Part shown: piece by piece, positions 1 through 9,656 of the stretch
Numbering within the stretch: position 1 is the stretch's first letter
Layout of the letters: the number at the start of each line of letters is the position of its first letter
Assembly (NCBI GenBank): GCA_013285425.1
Contig: CP053447.1
Location: 3,106,001 to 3,170,000, forward strand
DNA from: Ignavibacteriota bacterium
GTDB taxonomy: Bacteria; Bacteroidota; Ignavibacteria; Ignavibacteriales; Ignavibacteriaceae
Reading direction: 5' to 3'
DNA: 64,000 nt
Notes under the pieces: generated by a model
Seen by the model: only the letters and a program-made list of their open reading frames with translations
What the model was told of the DNA's origin: nothing
Database searches by the model: none
Position numbers and translations under genes: made by a program

Positions 1-2
1 TA

Positions 3-83
3 ACCAAACAACTTAATGGAACAATTAGGCTGAATAAAGACGCGGGCACCAGTTATACAATTACATTTCCAATTGATGAATAA
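3..83 (+). CDS. C-terminal end of a probable sensor histidine kinase (5' truncated by window edge)
   Basis: The last 26 codons of an open frame running in from before base 1. They end LNGTIRLNKDAGTSYTITFP-IDE. A G-x-I-x-L, then G-T-x-Y-x-I-x-F-P pattern is the usual end of a HATPase_c domain of histidine kinases (G2 box followed by the last strand). Only this end is visible, so the sensor and partner are unknown. A short gap and its own SD separate it from the DUF1684 gene downstream. Confidence 0.5.
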   Translation, partial: TKQLNGTIRLNKDAGTSYTITFPIDE

Positions 84-140
84 CATTGCATGTTTCTATG
101 TTAAGTTGTTACTTTTGATTTAATAAAACAGAGGTTATAT

Positions 141-1037
141 ATGTTAAGAATTTTTGTTCTGTTAATTTCTTTAGTTGCTCTTTTTTCCTGCACTCAAAAA
201 CCGGAAGCAGATCCAAATTATGTAAAAGAAATAAGCGAATGGGATTCCAAGAGAGCTTCAAGGTTAAAAGCCGATGATGGCTGGCTCAATCTTATAGGAA
301 GATTCTGGTTAAAACCCGGTGAAAATACTTTCGGAACTTCAAAAGATAACGATATTGTTATTGAATCTTCCAAACTGCCTGAACATATCGGGTCTTTTCT
401 GTTTATTGATACTATTGTAACATTTAAAGCAAATGATGGAATTAATGTATTGTACAATAACAATCCCGTTAAAGAAATAATAATGGTTGATGACCAGAAA
501 AAAGATATGACAGTTTTACAAATTGGATCAATAAAATTTAATTTGATTATCAGAGATACTTTATATGGCATCAGAGCACGTGATCTTAATTCGGAACTTG
601 TAAAGAATTTTAATGGAATTGAAAGATTTCCAATTGATCAAAGCTGGGATATAAAAGCAAAATTTGAAGCGTACATTCCGCCTAAGGAAATAATGGTACC
701 AAATGTTCTTGGACAAATCGATAAAGAAAACTCCCCCGGTGCCGTTGTATTTGATCGCGATGGAAAAACATACAGAATAGACGTTGTTGATGAAGGGGGT
801 GATAAGCTCTTTTTAATATTTGCAGATCAAACAAGCGGTGATGAAACTTATGGGGGCGGAAGATTTATGTATGTTAATAAACCTGATTCAACCGGCATAA
901 TAAATCTGGATTTTAATAAAGCTTATAATCCTCCTTGTGTATTTACGAAATACGCAACCTGCCCTTTACCACCGCTGCAGAATTATCTTAAGTTAAGAAT
1001 TGAGGCAGGAGAAAAGATCTATGGAGAAGGACATTAG
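141..1037 (+). CDS. DUF1684 family lipoprotein
   Basis: A 298-aa exported protein. The first 17 residues form a lipoprotein signal ending in the lipobox LFSC, with the lipidated Cys near residue 17. The middle has the family pattern DGWLNLIGRFWLKPGENTFG, and the C-terminal third has the signature FNKAYNPPCVFTKYATCPLP, followed by an AGE motif at the end. This is the standard DUF1684 architecture at normal length. The function is unknown; the protein should sit in a membrane facing the periplasm. It appears monocistronic, with about 360 bp of non-coding sequence behind it. Confidence 0.85.
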   Translation: MLRIFVLLISLVALFSCTQKPEADPNYVKEISEWDSKRASRLKADDGWLNLIGRFWLKPGENTFGTSKDNDIVIESSKLPEHIGSFLFIDTIVTFKANDGINVLYNNNPVKEIIMVDDQKKDMTVLQIGSIKFNLIIRDTLYGIRARDLNSELVKNFNGIERFPIDQSWDIKAKFEAYIPPKEIMVPNVLGQIDKENSPGAVVFDRDGKTYRIDVVDEGGDKLFLIFADQTSGDETYGGGRFMYVNKPDSTGIINLDFNKAYNPPCVFTKYATCPLPPLQNYLKLRIEAGEKIYGEGH

Positions 1038-1401
1038 TGCTCCAAATATCCTCAGGATTTATTTTAGATTTTGTTTGGACAAAAGGCGCTAAAGTTTTCT
1101 ATTCTTCCTGACAAAAATATCTTTTAATAAAGCTGAATAATTGGAACGCGGATTGAACAGATTAAACTGATGTTAACAGATTATTCTATCTTCTTTCCAG
1201 CCATTTACACTCCTTGTGAGAAATGTTTTTATAGCAGGTTCAGATTAAGAACTCTATGTTGAAATTTCTATTGTTAAAAAAAGTAAGGCTGTGTTATTTG
1301 AGTCTAAGGAAGTTCACTAATAAGCTGATAACGCTTGCAATATTTTCCTAAAAAGCACTAAAAGATTTTTCACCAGTAGAACAAAATTTATAGGAGTGCT
1401 T
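1038..1401. other. Intergenic region with a possible GxxExxY-element end
   Basis: No gene is seen between the convergent DUF1684 and msrA genes. Around 1141-1182 lies a stretch containing GGAACGCGGATTGAACAG and ATTAAACTGATG. It resembles the imperfect terminal repeats that flank the GxxExxY gene at 42.3 kb, so it may be a remnant of the same kind of element. Confidence 0.3.
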
Positions 1402-2058
1402 TTATTTCTTTAACTTCTCCCGAAAAACCTTTTCAAACTTCTCTACTTTGGGAGTAATTACATAAACACAATATCCTTGATTAGGATTTTTATCGTAATA
1501 CTCTTGATGATAGTTTTCAGCGGGATAGAATTTTTCAAATCTGGTTATTTCGGTTACAATTGGTTTATCCCAGATTTTTTCATCATTAAGCTTTTGCTTA
1601 TAGTATTCTGCTTTTTGCTTTTGTTCAATATTATGATAAAAAATAACAGAACGATATTGAGTCCCAATATCGTTACCCTGTCTGTTAAGTGTGGTTGGAT
1701 CGTGTGTTTTCCAGAAAATCTCAAGAAGTTCGTCAAAACTTATTATTGACGGATCAAACGTTATCTGAGTACATTCAGCATGTCCGGTTGTTCCTTCACA
1801 AACTTCTTCATAAGTAGGGTTTTTAACAGTTCCTCCAGAATAACCAGAAACAACAGATGTAACTCCTTTTACTCTTTCAAAAATTGCTTCTGTGCACCAG
1901 AAACATCCTGAACCAAAGGTTACAGTATCCATATTGGAATTGCTTTCATTCATAATGGTTTTCTTCTCCTTAATTTCTGAGAACTTGGTTTTGTTACAAC
2001 CCATTGGTGTTAAGGTTATTACAAACAAAATATAAGTTATATATATAATATTTTTCAT
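1402..2058 (-). CDS. msrA: Peptide-methionine (S)-S-oxide reductase, lipoprotein form
   Basis: Reduces the S-epimer of methionine sulfoxide in proteins, with thioredoxin as the usual electron donor. The active-site motif GCFWC is at residues 51-55, with catalytic Cys52. The rest of the family pattern follows: GYSGG, the GHAE motif, [20 protein letters not shown], and a C-terminal [12 protein letters not shown]. Unlike cytosolic MsrA it begins with a signal ending in the lipobox TPMGC (Cys21), so it should be anchored in the periplasm and repair envelope proteins. A cytosolic start at the internal Met36 is possible but less likely, because the signal is well formed. Full length; no MsrB domain is fused. 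Confidence 0.93.
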   Translation of the reverse strand: MKNIIYITYILFVITLTPMGCNKTKFSEIKEKKTIMNESNSNMDTVTFGSGCFWCTEAIFERVKGVTSVVSGYSGGTVKNPTYEEVCEGTTGHAECTQITFDPSIISFDELLEIFWKTHDPTTLNRQGNDIGTQYRSVIFYHNIEQKQKAEYYKQKLNDEKIWDKPIVTEITRFEKFYPAENYHQEYYDKNPNQGYCVYVITPKVEKFEKVFREKLKK

Positions 2059-2295
2059 TACTCTTCTTATCAGCTATTCTTTACACTGCGGTTTTAAGTG
2101 TTTCCTTTTCAAAAATTATTGGATTAACATAATACAATGCCTGTTGAAAATAAATTCATTTATAAAATACAGCTTTATTTTTGAGAGTAATCACAGGGTT
2201 TCTGCATATAATAAAAGTTGTTTTAAGAAAAGTAAAATTATAATTTTATAGCACATTCAATTAATTAACATAATATTTCTTCAGCACGAAAATTT

Positions 2296-3084
2296 ATGGG
2301 CAAAAAAATTACAGTTGCTGTGCCTAAAGGCGGCGTCGGAAAAACTACAACAGCAGTAAATCTGGCTGCGGCTTTTGCCATTGCAGAGAAGAAAACACTA
2401 TTAATTGATTTCGATCCTTCGGGAGCCTGCTCAGTTTCGCTTGGCTTTGATACCGAAAAACTTAAAGGAGATATTTTTCAGGTAATAAGTTTTATTAAGC
2501 ATATAGATTCAGTAATCCATCATACTGAATTACAAATGCTTGATTTTATTCCCTGCAGCATAAACTCGGCAGAAGTTGAGGAAAGAATAAGCAGACTTAC
2601 CCGAAACATACATTTGTTTGAAAATATCCTTAATCAATATGCCCTGGAACATTACGATTATATTATTATTGATTGTCCCCCGTATTTAAAAGGTTTAACA
2701 ACGGTTGCTCTTGCAGCATCAGATTCTGTTTTAATTCCAATCCGTGCCGGTCAATTTTCAATCTCTGCATTAAAAAAAATGTATAGCCACATTTGTTTGG
2801 TAAAAGAAAATCTTAACAAAAGATTGGTTGTTGAAGGGATACTTCTTACAATGTTTGAAAAAAACACAAAGGCGTGGGGATTAACTCAAAATGCTCTTTA
2901 TAGTAATTTTGGCTCAGATATGCTTGATACAGTAATACCAAAAAGTACCACGATTTCTGAAGCAGAATTTTATGGAAAGCCGACTATGTTATTTAATGTA
3001 AAATCACCAGGCTCAGTGGCTTACTTGAAACTTGCAAATGAACTAATGAACAAAAACGGTCAGAATTATCCGGGCACATTTTAA
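2296..3084 (+). CDS. ParA/MinD-family P-loop ATPase
   Basis: A 262-aa deviant Walker-A ATPase with KGGVGKTT at residues 11-18 and a conserved LLIDFDPSGACS (Walker A'). The Walker B region is YDYIIIDCPP. Proteins of this family move DNA or large cargo by ATP-dependent dimerisation on the nucleoid. No ParB, parS-like cluster or other partner is next to it, so it is a solitary ParA-like protein and its cargo cannot be told. The gene converges on the coiled-coil gene, and the shared terminator at 3100-3120 lies between them. Confidence 0.85.
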   Translation: MGKKITVAVPKGGVGKTTTAVNLAAAFAIAEKKTLLIDFDPSGACSVSLGFDTEKLKGDIFQVISFIKHIDSVIHHTELQMLDFIPCSINSAEVEERISRLTRNIHLFENILNQYALEHYDYIIIDCPPYLKGLTTVALAASDSVLIPIRAGQFSISALKKMYSHICLVKENLNKRLVVEGILLTMFEKNTKAWGLTQNALYSNFGSDMLDTVIPKSTTISEAEFYGKPTMLFNVKSPGSVAYLKLANELMNKNGQNYPGTF

Positions 3085-3099
3085 TTTTCACATATAAAA

Positions 3100-3120
3100 A
3101 AGCCTCTGTAAAAGAGGCTT
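3100..3120 (-). terminator. Rho-independent terminator
   Basis: A perfect 8-bp stem AAGCCTCT/AGAGGCTT with a 5-nt loop. On the minus strand it is followed by TTTTTATATG, so it best serves the 3131-4822 operon; it can also stop the convergent ParA-like gene. Confidence 0.8.
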
Positions 3121-3130
3121 AAAAATAATT

Positions 3131-4369
3131 TTATGCTTCCGGTGAAACTTTTTTCTTTCTGAGAATGAAAAACAGAGCTACAATAAATAATACTGCCAAT
3201 CCTATAACAGCATAAAGCCATAGAGTATCTTTGGGAGTCATAACAGATTTCCATTCAGAAATTTTCTTTTCTATCTCATCTTTTTGTTCAGTTGTTAAAA
3301 GTTTGCTGTTCAACAGATAAGGCATCCATTCCAGAGAAATAGATTTGAACCAAACGCTGTCTGTAAATGCAGTAAAGGTTTTTTCTGACTCTTCTTTATT
3401 CTTAATTCCGAAATTCTTAATCTCATCAGAAATATATTTTGTAAGAATATTGGTAAAATCATTGCCGTTGTTAAACTCCTGCAAATTAATGTTATGTAAC
3501 GAAAATTCTTCGTTGATAGATTCCCATGCTTCTTTTTTTATCCTGTTAGCCCATACAGTCAGCAAGTTATCAATTTCTTTTAGCTCAGCAGATTTTTCCT
3601 TTTTGCCCGCATATACATCAATAAGCTTTGGTCCGATTTTATTCCACATATTAACAAAATTTTCCTGCTGTTTTCTAACTTCATCAAGGTCTTCAACCTT
3701 TAGAGATGTAACCTCGAGAAATCGGCTGTTATCTCTCAAAGATTTCTTAATAGTTGCAAGAAGATTGTTTCTTTCTATTTGTGAATAGACTTGTTCTTTA
3801 TCCCGCTTTGTCATAGAGGAGACATCGCCGGCTAATTTAGGAGTAAGACTATCAACAATAGTAAAAATCAGTTGATCGCGTTTTAATACAGTTATCCGCA
3901 AATCAGCAATTAGTTTTTCCAATTCATCGATTGTTGCAGCATCTTTTCTCTTTTGTGTTTCCAAAATGCTGATACGATTAAGAAGTTCATTGTTTCTTTT
4001 ATTCAGCAGGTCAACCTCTGATTTTAATGCTGTTACTTCGGTTTTTAAAACATCAATCTCTGTAAAATCATCACGTCGTAATTCAAGAGATGCAACTAAG
4101 TTATCAATTGTGGATAAAAAGTTCTCAGGATAAAGACTCTGGTCAAGCAGGAATTTTTTTGCAGCAAAGTCTCTTTTAAAATTATCAATCTCTAATCTCA
4201 AACTATCAAGCTCATCAAGACTTTTAGCCTCTTTTATACTATTGGACAAACTAATATTTCTTTCCTTAAAACTCTGCACCATTTCATAATCAGATTGTGC
4301 AAATAAAACTGCTGAAGAAAACAGTAAGACAAAAAACAAAATATAATTTTTTAATTTTGATAGTATCAT
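3131..4369 (-). CDS. Exported coiled-coil protein with C-terminal membrane anchor
   Basis: 412 aa; family not recognised. Residues 1-25 are a signal peptide ending FAQ. Residues about 35-165 are heptad-rich (TEVTALKSEVDLLNKRNNEL and following) and should form a long coiled coil. A second helical region runs to about 370. One transmembrane helix (YAVIGLAVLFIVALFFIL) and a basic tail KKKVSPEA end the protein, so the bulk lies in the periplasm. The start overlaps the SD of the upstream lipoprotein gene and directly abuts its stop codon, so the two are co-translated and probably work together. Confidence 0.75.
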   Translation of the reverse strand: MILSKLKNYILFFVLLFSSAVLFAQSDYEMVQSFKERNISLSNSIKEAKSLDELDSLRLEIDNFKRDFAAKKFLLDQSLYPENFLSTIDNLVASLELRRDDFTEIDVLKTEVTALKSEVDLLNKRNNELLNRISILETQKRKDAATIDELEKLIADLRITVLKRDQLIFTIVDSLTPKLAGDVSSMTKRDKEQVYSQIERNNLLATIKKSLRDNSRFLEVTSLKVEDLDEVRKQQENFVNMWNKIGPKLIDVYAGKKEKSAELKEIDNLLTVWANRIKKEAWESINEEFSLHNINLQEFNNGNDFTNILTKYISDEIKNFGIKNKEESEKTFTAFTDSVWFKSISLEWMPYLLNSKLLTTEQKDEIEKKISEWKSVMTPKDTLWLYAVIGLAVLFIVALFFILRKKKVSPEA

Positions 4370-4822
4370 TTAATCTCCTCCTTGTATTCCATCAGAGGTT
4401 AATCTATAAGACTTTCCATTTGTGATTAGTTCTATAAACAGAGATCTTTGGTTGAATACAGGATCCGGCATCCCGATTTCATTTATTTGAATTTTATTCT
4501 CAAGAACAAAAGAATTTTTATCCGCACCAAAGACATAAACGTTTTTAAAATCAGCCGCAGTCATAAGATAATAACCTTCATTATTTCTTATTAATCTTAA
4601 TGTTTTACCTGCATAGCCAAGCGAGTCTTTCATTTCTTCAAGAAATAATTCTTTTGTATTAAAATAAATAGAGTGTCTTTCTTCCTTTACAAATCCCTGA
4701 TTATCTATTTTTAAAACTGCCTCCAAAGGCCATCCAAATTCTGCCGGTGTTAACGTGAGTGAGGAACAGTTATAGAAGAAGAAACCTGTAATGAAAAGAC
4801 AAAATATTTTAAATTGCTTCAT
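4370..4822 (-). CDS. Small lipoprotein, partner of the coiled-coil protein
   Basis: 150 aa with a lipoprotein signal (lipobox FYNC, Cys19). No known domain is recognised; the rest is predicted beta-rich. It lies immediately upstream of the coiled-coil membrane protein. The stop codon abuts the next ATG, and the SD AGGAGG of the next gene lies inside this gene's end, which indicates tight coupling. Confidence 0.7.
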   Translation of the reverse strand: MKQFKIFCLFITGFFFYNCSSLTLTPAEFGWPLEAVLKIDNQGFVKEERHSIYFNTKELFLEEMKDSLGYAGKTLRLIRNNEGYYLMTAADFKNVYVFGADKNSFVLENKIQINEIGMPDPVFNQRSLFIELITNGKSYRLTSDGIQGGD

Positions 4823-4935
4823 AATATTACCTACGAAAAATCGTTAGGACAAACTTAAGAAATACATTAACTCTACCCAAGAAAGAAAACCCAGATTTTA
4901 GTGTTTTTTGAGGTTAGCGGTATTTTAGCAGTTAT

Positions 4936-5136
4936 TTAATCGTCATTTGGAGTTGTTTTATGTTCTTTTTCATCTGATAAATTATTTGGTTGCAGCCGAT
5001 TGCTTTTCTTTAACGAATCAGTCAGTAAATACTCTATTTGAGAATTAATACTTCTCAGATCATCAGCCGCCCATTTTTCAAGGGCGGCATAAACTCTTTC
5101 ATCTATTCTTAATAAAAATTTTTTCTTTTCTGCCAT
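4936..5136 (-). CDS. Arc/CopG-like ribbon-helix-helix protein
   Basis: 66 aa. The N-terminal half KFLLRIDERVYAALEKWAAD, then SINSQIEYLL, matches the beta-strand/helix/helix pattern of Arc-type DNA-binding proteins, including the R-I-D strand. The C-terminus is hydrophilic and probably disordered. It is the third gene after the SPFH and 171-aa genes, with 15 bp of spacing, and is probably the regulator of that set. This order (SPFH, small protein, Arc-like) is familiar in Bacteroidota. Confidence 0.75.
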   Translation of the reverse strand: MAEKKKFLLRIDERVYAALEKWAADDLRSINSQIEYLLTDSLKKSNRLQPNNLSDEKEHKTTPNDD

Positions 5137-5151
5137 TTTTAATCTTCTTCG

Positions 5152-5667
5152 TTAATATACTGCTCCGCTTTTTCTGCTTTCAATTAAAAAATACCAAACC
5201 ATCATTATTATCCATGGGTTTTCATCAATAATTACTGACGGTTTAATAATTGTTACTGTGTTTTTATTCTTTAAAGAAAAAACATTCTTTATTTCCAGCA
5301 GCAACTCATCCATCTCAGAATAAATTTCGCAAATTCTTTTAAACGCACCAAATTTAAGATTTATAATTTCACCTTTGGGTAAAACTATTGTTCCTTTGGT
5401 TCTTAAGAAATTAGTTTTTAATGCAGCAAAAGATAATTCATTACCAAACTTTCTGATTCCAATTTCTGATTTAAATAAATTCGGCTTAAATACTTCGTAT
5501 TTGGTATCAAAGAAGTCAACAGTTGCCATTAAACTAAAGAGCTTTGGAAAAAACATCTGTGCCAGCAACTCTGATGATGAATTAAATTCATATCTCCGTT
5601 TTAATAATGATGGTTGTGTCAGAACCAGTTCTTCACCAATATAACTTGAAAGCGGTTTCATATTCAT
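5152..5667 (-). CDS. Conserved protein of the SPFH operon, possible tubby/LURP-like fold
   Basis: 171 aa, no signal peptide. It is strand-rich with a repeated pattern of short hydrophobic strands and a final hydrophobic helix. This is compatible with, but does not prove, a tubby C-terminal-like or phospholipid-scramblase-like barrel. Its ATG overlaps the SPFH stop by one base (TAATG), so translation is coupled. The context suggests a partner or membrane-associated accessory of the SPFH protein. Confidence 0.6.
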   Translation of the reverse strand: MNMKPLSSYIGEELVLTQPSLLKRRYEFNSSSELLAQMFFPKLFSLMATVDFFDTKYEVFKPNLFKSEIGIRKFGNELSFAALKTNFLRTKGTIVLPKGEIINLKFGAFKRICEIYSEMDELLLEIKNVFSLKNKNTVTIIKPSVIIDENPWIIMMVWYFLIESRKSGAVY

Positions 5668-6542
5668 TATTGATATAATGTTCCGGTATTAATTACAGGC
5701 TGTACGGATGTCTCCGAAACAAGCGCAACCATAAGATTATTTACCATCGTTGCTTTTTTATCTTCATCAAGGCTAACGATTTTTTGCTCACTTAATGATT
5801 TTAGAGCCATCTCAACCATACCGACCGCGCCTTCAACAATTTTTTGCCTTGCTGCAATAACAGCTTGTGCCTGTTGTCTTCTCAGCATTGCCTGTGCAAT
5901 TTCCTGTGCATAAGCAAGGTGGCTTATCCTTGATTCGATAACTTCAACACCGGCAATTTCTAATCTTGCCTGTAAAGTCTTTTTAAGATTATCCGCTATT
6001 TCCAGCGGAGTTCCCCGTAATGAGGCTTTTTCCTCATCACTAACATCGTAAGGATATTCTGATGCAAGCGAACGAATTGCTGTTTCGCTTTGTATAGCAA
6101 CAAATTGCTCGTAGTTCTGAACATCAAATATTGCACGTGCAGAATCTATAACACGCCAGACAATAACGGAAGCAATCTCTATTGGATTGCCGTGAAGATC
6201 ATTTACTTTTAACTTTTCGCTGTTAAAGTTTCTTATACGTAATGAAACATGTTTTTTTACAGTAAAAGGATTAACCCACCAAAAACCAGATTGACGAACT
6301 GTGCCTGTATATTTTCCGAAAAGTATCAGAACTCTTGATTCATTTGGCTGAACAATCATAAATCCACCCAAGGTAATAAAAGTTATAAGCACAAGCGGAA
6401 TAAAAAACCAAAAGATATCTGTATTGTCAGTCTGTATTCCATAAGCAAGAAGATAGATATCAAGAACAATAAGAATTAATAAGACAAATAGGATAAGAAA
6501 CCCATTCATCTTTGATGCTGTCTTTTCAGTAACTTTTTCCAT
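5667..6542 (-). CDS. SPFH/Band-7 domain membrane protein
   Basis: 291 aa. Two adjacent hydrophobic segments at about residues 13-35 and 42-63 are followed by a prohibitin-homology domain ([20 protein letters not shown] onward). An Ala/Gln-rich helix [20 protein letters not shown] typical of flotillin/stomatin-type oligomerising proteins ends it. These proteins assemble into large cages or rings on the membrane. It is the first gene of a three-gene operon with the 171-aa protein and the ribbon-helix-helix protein. Confidence 0.88.
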   Translation of the reverse strand: MEKVTEKTASKMNGFLILFVLLILIVLDIYLLAYGIQTDNTDIFWFFIPLVLITFITLGGFMIVQPNESRVLILFGKYTGTVRQSGFWWVNPFTVKKHVSLRIRNFNSEKLKVNDLHGNPIEIASVIVWRVIDSARAIFDVQNYEQFVAIQSETAIRSLASEYPYDVSDEEKASLRGTPLEIADNLKKTLQARLEIAGVEVIESRISHLAYAQEIAQAMLRRQQAQAVIAARQKIVEGAVGMVEMALKSLSEQKIVSLDEDKKATMVNNLMVALVSETSVQPVINTGTLYQ

Positions 6543-6852
6543 TTTGAAAACCTTTCTAAATTTGCTATCGGAATGATATCATTTTAATAGCACAAATGCA
6601 AATAAAATTTAGTATTTTGTAAAATTTTGATGTTTTGAGGCTTTTATTAAAAATAAGCGGTAATATAGCTGTGGTGAAAGTGTTTATCTTTTTTTACAAT
6701 TTTATTAAAGTATCCAAGGAAGAAAAGCAGGTATTTTCTCCACAAATACTATTCACATACCGAATCTCACCAATGAATTTTAAAATAAAAAGCCGGACTC
6801 AATAATTATCCGGCTGTTTTTACTTTCTCTAAATTGTCTTCCCTAAGAAAGA
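6543..6852. other. Intergenic region
   Basis: It holds the upstream region of the SPFH operon and, at 6791-6815, the terminator of the carbohydrate-binding protein gene. Nothing else is recognised. Confidence 0.5.
6791..6815. terminator. Bidirectional Rho-independent terminator
   Basis: A 7-bp stem AGCCGGA/TCCGGCT with an 11-nt loop. T-rich tracts follow on both strands (GTTTTTAC on plus, TTTTATTTTA on minus). It lies just past the stop of the gene ending at 6853. Confidence 0.75.
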
Positions 6853-9183
6853 CTAAAAATTTACAACCTGTACCATGTTTGTTTGGGTAAATGTTGTTTT
6901 TAATGTTCCTGCTGAATATGTTCCGCCTGTATGTAATCCGCTGCGAACTGTTCCGCCGTTGTAGGTTCCGTTTATGTAAACTTTATATTGCCCTCCTGCA
7001 TTAAGCCGCGAATCTGAAAATATAATTGAATAGTATTTTCTCATCGGTGCAAATGTTAATAAATCAGTTCCATTTGAATCTTCTATATGAAACAAAGTTC
7101 CGGCAGAAAGACCTGAGAAGGATTTTAACAGAACTGAACGCTGCGTTGATGAGCTGCTCGGCGCCTGGGTTAACATTGAATTTGTTCCTGAGATAACAAT
7201 AAAACCGCCTGATATTTTACACTCACCATTAAAATCCAGTCCAACCTCAGGAGTAAATCCGGATGCATCCGGACCGTGAGCAACAATTACACCTCCATTA
7301 ATATAAATATCACCATTCGCATCAATTGCATCAGCTTGGGATGAACTTACAAAAATATATCCTCCATTTATTATCAGCTTACTTCCATCATTAAATTCCC
7401 CATCAACACCATAGGTTGTATTTAATCCATCATCGCTGGCTTTAACACTTATATCACCGCCATTGATTATTAAGTTAGGAGTTTCAAGTCCTTCGAATGA
7501 CTGAGTAATATTAATTGTCCCATTGAAAATAATCAGGGAATCCTTTGACTTTATTCCATCATCTGCAGAGCTGATTGTAATATCACAATCAAAAATCCTG
7601 ATTGTACTATCGGCAGAAATTGCTTTTGCCTCAGCATAATTATTCTGCGAGATAAATATTTTCTGACCGGTGGTAGTAACATTTATTGTTGGTTGTGTTG
7701 TTGATGATCCAATAAGAATATTTGCATCGACATTAATTCCTTTACCGCCTTTTCCAGAATTATACAGAGTGACTTCTCCATCCAGAACCATTAGGCTTCC
7801 ATCTGTTTTAATACAATGTCCCGCATAAGCATCTTGCTGACCTGACGGATTAGTGTATGCGGCTCCATCTCCACTTGAGGTTATATTAAGAGAGCCGGAG
7901 TTAAAAATAAAATTTCGGTCACAGGAAATTCCCCTTCCGGCAGAGCCGCTTGCAGCAATAATAATATCAGAAGAAATGACAACAATATCCAGATCAGCTT
8001 TGATAGCAGTGCAATAAGAGGGATCAAATCCAGAACCGGAAGGATTTAGTACAACTCCACCCGATGTTATAATATTGACAGAACTATTTTCAAGTGTAAT
8101 GCTTTCCTTAGACTTTATGCCTTTTGATTGATTTCCCTGAACAGTAATATTTAAATCACTGTCTGTAATATTGATTACACCATCTGCTTTAATAGCACTT
8201 TTATCATTAGCAGTATTCAGAATTTTAACTATTCCGCCGGTAATTTCAATAAAACTTTCACCTGCATCAATGCCGTCGCTATTTGATTTGATATCTACTG
8301 ACCCGCCGTTCATAAAGAAACCATCGTTCACATTGATTCCATCTTTAACTGCACTATTGATTATAATATTACCCTGATTTATTACAATGTAATCATCACT
8401 TACAAGTCCATGCTGATTTGTACCGCGCCCGTTTATTGTAAGACCACCGTTTCCGTAAAAGACAAGCTGTCCTTCACTGAAAAAAGCCGCCTTCTGATCT
8501 TCGCCTGCCGGCGCATTTGCATAAGTTACTCCATCTGTTAAAATATTCTGTGTTCCATTTTCAAGAAATACAGATACCTGTTTACCGGATTGTATATTAA
8601 TCGCCGGACCATTGTTATTCGTAATTTGAACATTGCTTAAATGGAGATTAAGTTTTTTATCAGAGTAAATTTTAAACATACCATCAGAAGTGATTCCGCT
8701 TAAAACATAATCGATATTTTCAATACCAGAGTTAGCAGTAACGATTACATCAGCACCTGATAAACTAACCGAGACTCCGCGCCCAACAAATGGATTAATT
8801 ATAGAGGCAATGCTGTCATTATAAGTAATATAAATTGTTGAATCCGTAATAACTTCAAAAGTAATACTATCTATATCGGTAAGATTAAACTGATCAAGTT
8901 CATAAGTTGTCTGGAAAAATATTTTGGTTCTTTCTTGGTTAAAGTATGCACTGTCTATCCCAAGAATAAATAAATCCTTTGTTTCTGTTTTAGTATAGAT
9001 TACTAATTTGTTTTGCAGTAATTGCTGTTCATTCATCCCTGGTAATTTGCTGTAAGTAATGCTATTAATATCCTGAAGATTAATAGATTGAGTCTGTCCA
9101 TCTTTTTTTATAACATTAAGAGCCTGCGGAAATGAAATGGAATAAATCATAATTGTAAATAATAAGAATAGAGCTTTTTTCAT
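6853..9183 (-). CDS. Cthe_2159-type beta-helix carbohydrate-binding protein
   Basis: 776 aa with a signal peptide (cleavage after about residue 19). An N-terminal segment (residues about 20-110) carries the KKDGQTQSINLQDINSITYS pattern, which also opens the next gene and many FCB exported proteins. From about 130 to 680 it is a long array of short strands with repeated INGG, SDGI and DGIDA turns, the signature of the right-handed beta-helix carbohydrate-binding family typified by Clostridium thermocellum Cthe_2159. It probably binds acidic polysaccharide at the cell surface. No T9SS tail is seen, but the neighbour just upstream on the minus strand has one. Confidence 0.8.
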   Translation of the reverse strand: MKKALFLLFTIMIYSISFPQALNVIKKDGQTQSINLQDINSITYSKLPGMNEQQLLQNKLVIYTKTETKDLFILGIDSAYFNQERTKIFFQTTYELDQFNLTDIDSITFEVITDSTIYITYNDSIASIINPFVGRGVSVSLSGADVIVTANSGIENIDYVLSGITSDGMFKIYSDKKLNLHLSNVQITNNNGPAINIQSGKQVSVFLENGTQNILTDGVTYANAPAGEDQKAAFFSEGQLVFYGNGGLTINGRGTNQHGLVSDDYIVINQGNIIINSAVKDGINVNDGFFMNGGSVDIKSNSDGIDAGESFIEITGGIVKILNTANDKSAIKADGVINITDSDLNITVQGNQSKGIKSKESITLENSSVNIITSGGVVLNPSGSGFDPSYCTAIKADLDIVVISSDIIIAASGSAGRGISCDRNFIFNSGSLNITSSGDGAAYTNPSGQQDAYAGHCIKTDGSLMVLDGEVTLYNSGKGGKGINVDANILIGSSTTQPTINVTTTGQKIFISQNNYAEAKAISADSTIRIFDCDITISSADDGIKSKDSLIIFNGTINITQSFEGLETPNLIINGGDISVKASDDGLNTTYGVDGEFNDGSKLIINGGYIFVSSSQADAIDANGDIYINGGVIVAHGPDASGFTPEVGLDFNGECKISGGFIVISGTNSMLTQAPSSSSTQRSVLLKSFSGLSAGTLFHIEDSNGTDLLTFAPMRKYYSIIFSDSRLNAGGQYKVYINGTYNGGTVRSGLHTGGTYSAGTLKTTFTQTNMVQVVNF

Positions 9184-9197
9184 TTTTTAAATCTCGC

Positions 9198-9656
9198 TTA
9201 TTTCAGTAAAATCATTTGTTTGGAAATTATCTGCTCGTTACTGCTTACAGTATAAATATATACTCCGCTTACTACGCTAATATTTTTATCGTTAGTTCCA
9301 TTCCAGATTATCTTATATTCTCCTTCATTCTGAGTTTCATTGAGCAGGTCTTTTACAAGTTGTCCGTTAATATCATAAATACAAACTTTAACATTTGAAG
9401 TGCTTGGTATCAGATATGTAATTGTGGTAGAAGGATTAAATGGATTGGGGTAGTTCTGCAAAACTTTAAATGTTTCAATCACCTGTTTCAGATTTTCAAA
9501 ATCTTTTATATCCGTAGCTTCCCCAAATTCTAACCGTTGAATATCATTAACAGAAAATGATACGGTGCTGCCATCTGTTAAATTAATATTCATATTTATG
9601 CTTTGACAAAAAACCAAGGGACTAAATAGAAAAGTGAAAAGTAAAAACTTTTTCAT
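9198..9656 (-). CDS. Small exported protein with T9SS C-terminal sorting domain
   Basis: 152 aa from the ATG at 9656, which has a GGAG SD; a longer frame to 9716 adds 20 unlikely residues. It has a signal peptide, then the same LTDGSTVSFSVNDIQRLEF module that opens the beta-helix protein. The last 80 residues are a type IX sorting domain starting NYPNPFNPSTTI, continuing with YDINGQLVKDL and ending QMILLK. It sits 14 bp upstream of the beta-helix gene in one operon and may be its partner or surface anchor. Confidence 0.8.
   Translation of the reverse strand: MKKFLLFTFLFSPLVFCQSINMNINLTDGSTVSFSVNDIQRLEFGEATDIKDFENLKQVIETFKVLQNYPNPFNPSTTITYLIPSTSNVKVCIYDINGQLVKDLLNETQNEGEYKIIWNGTNDKNISVVSGVYIYTVSSNEQIISKQMILLK

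Noticed and set aside
218..571. 117-aa minus-strand open frame
   Set aside because: Antisense shadow of the DUF1684 gene.
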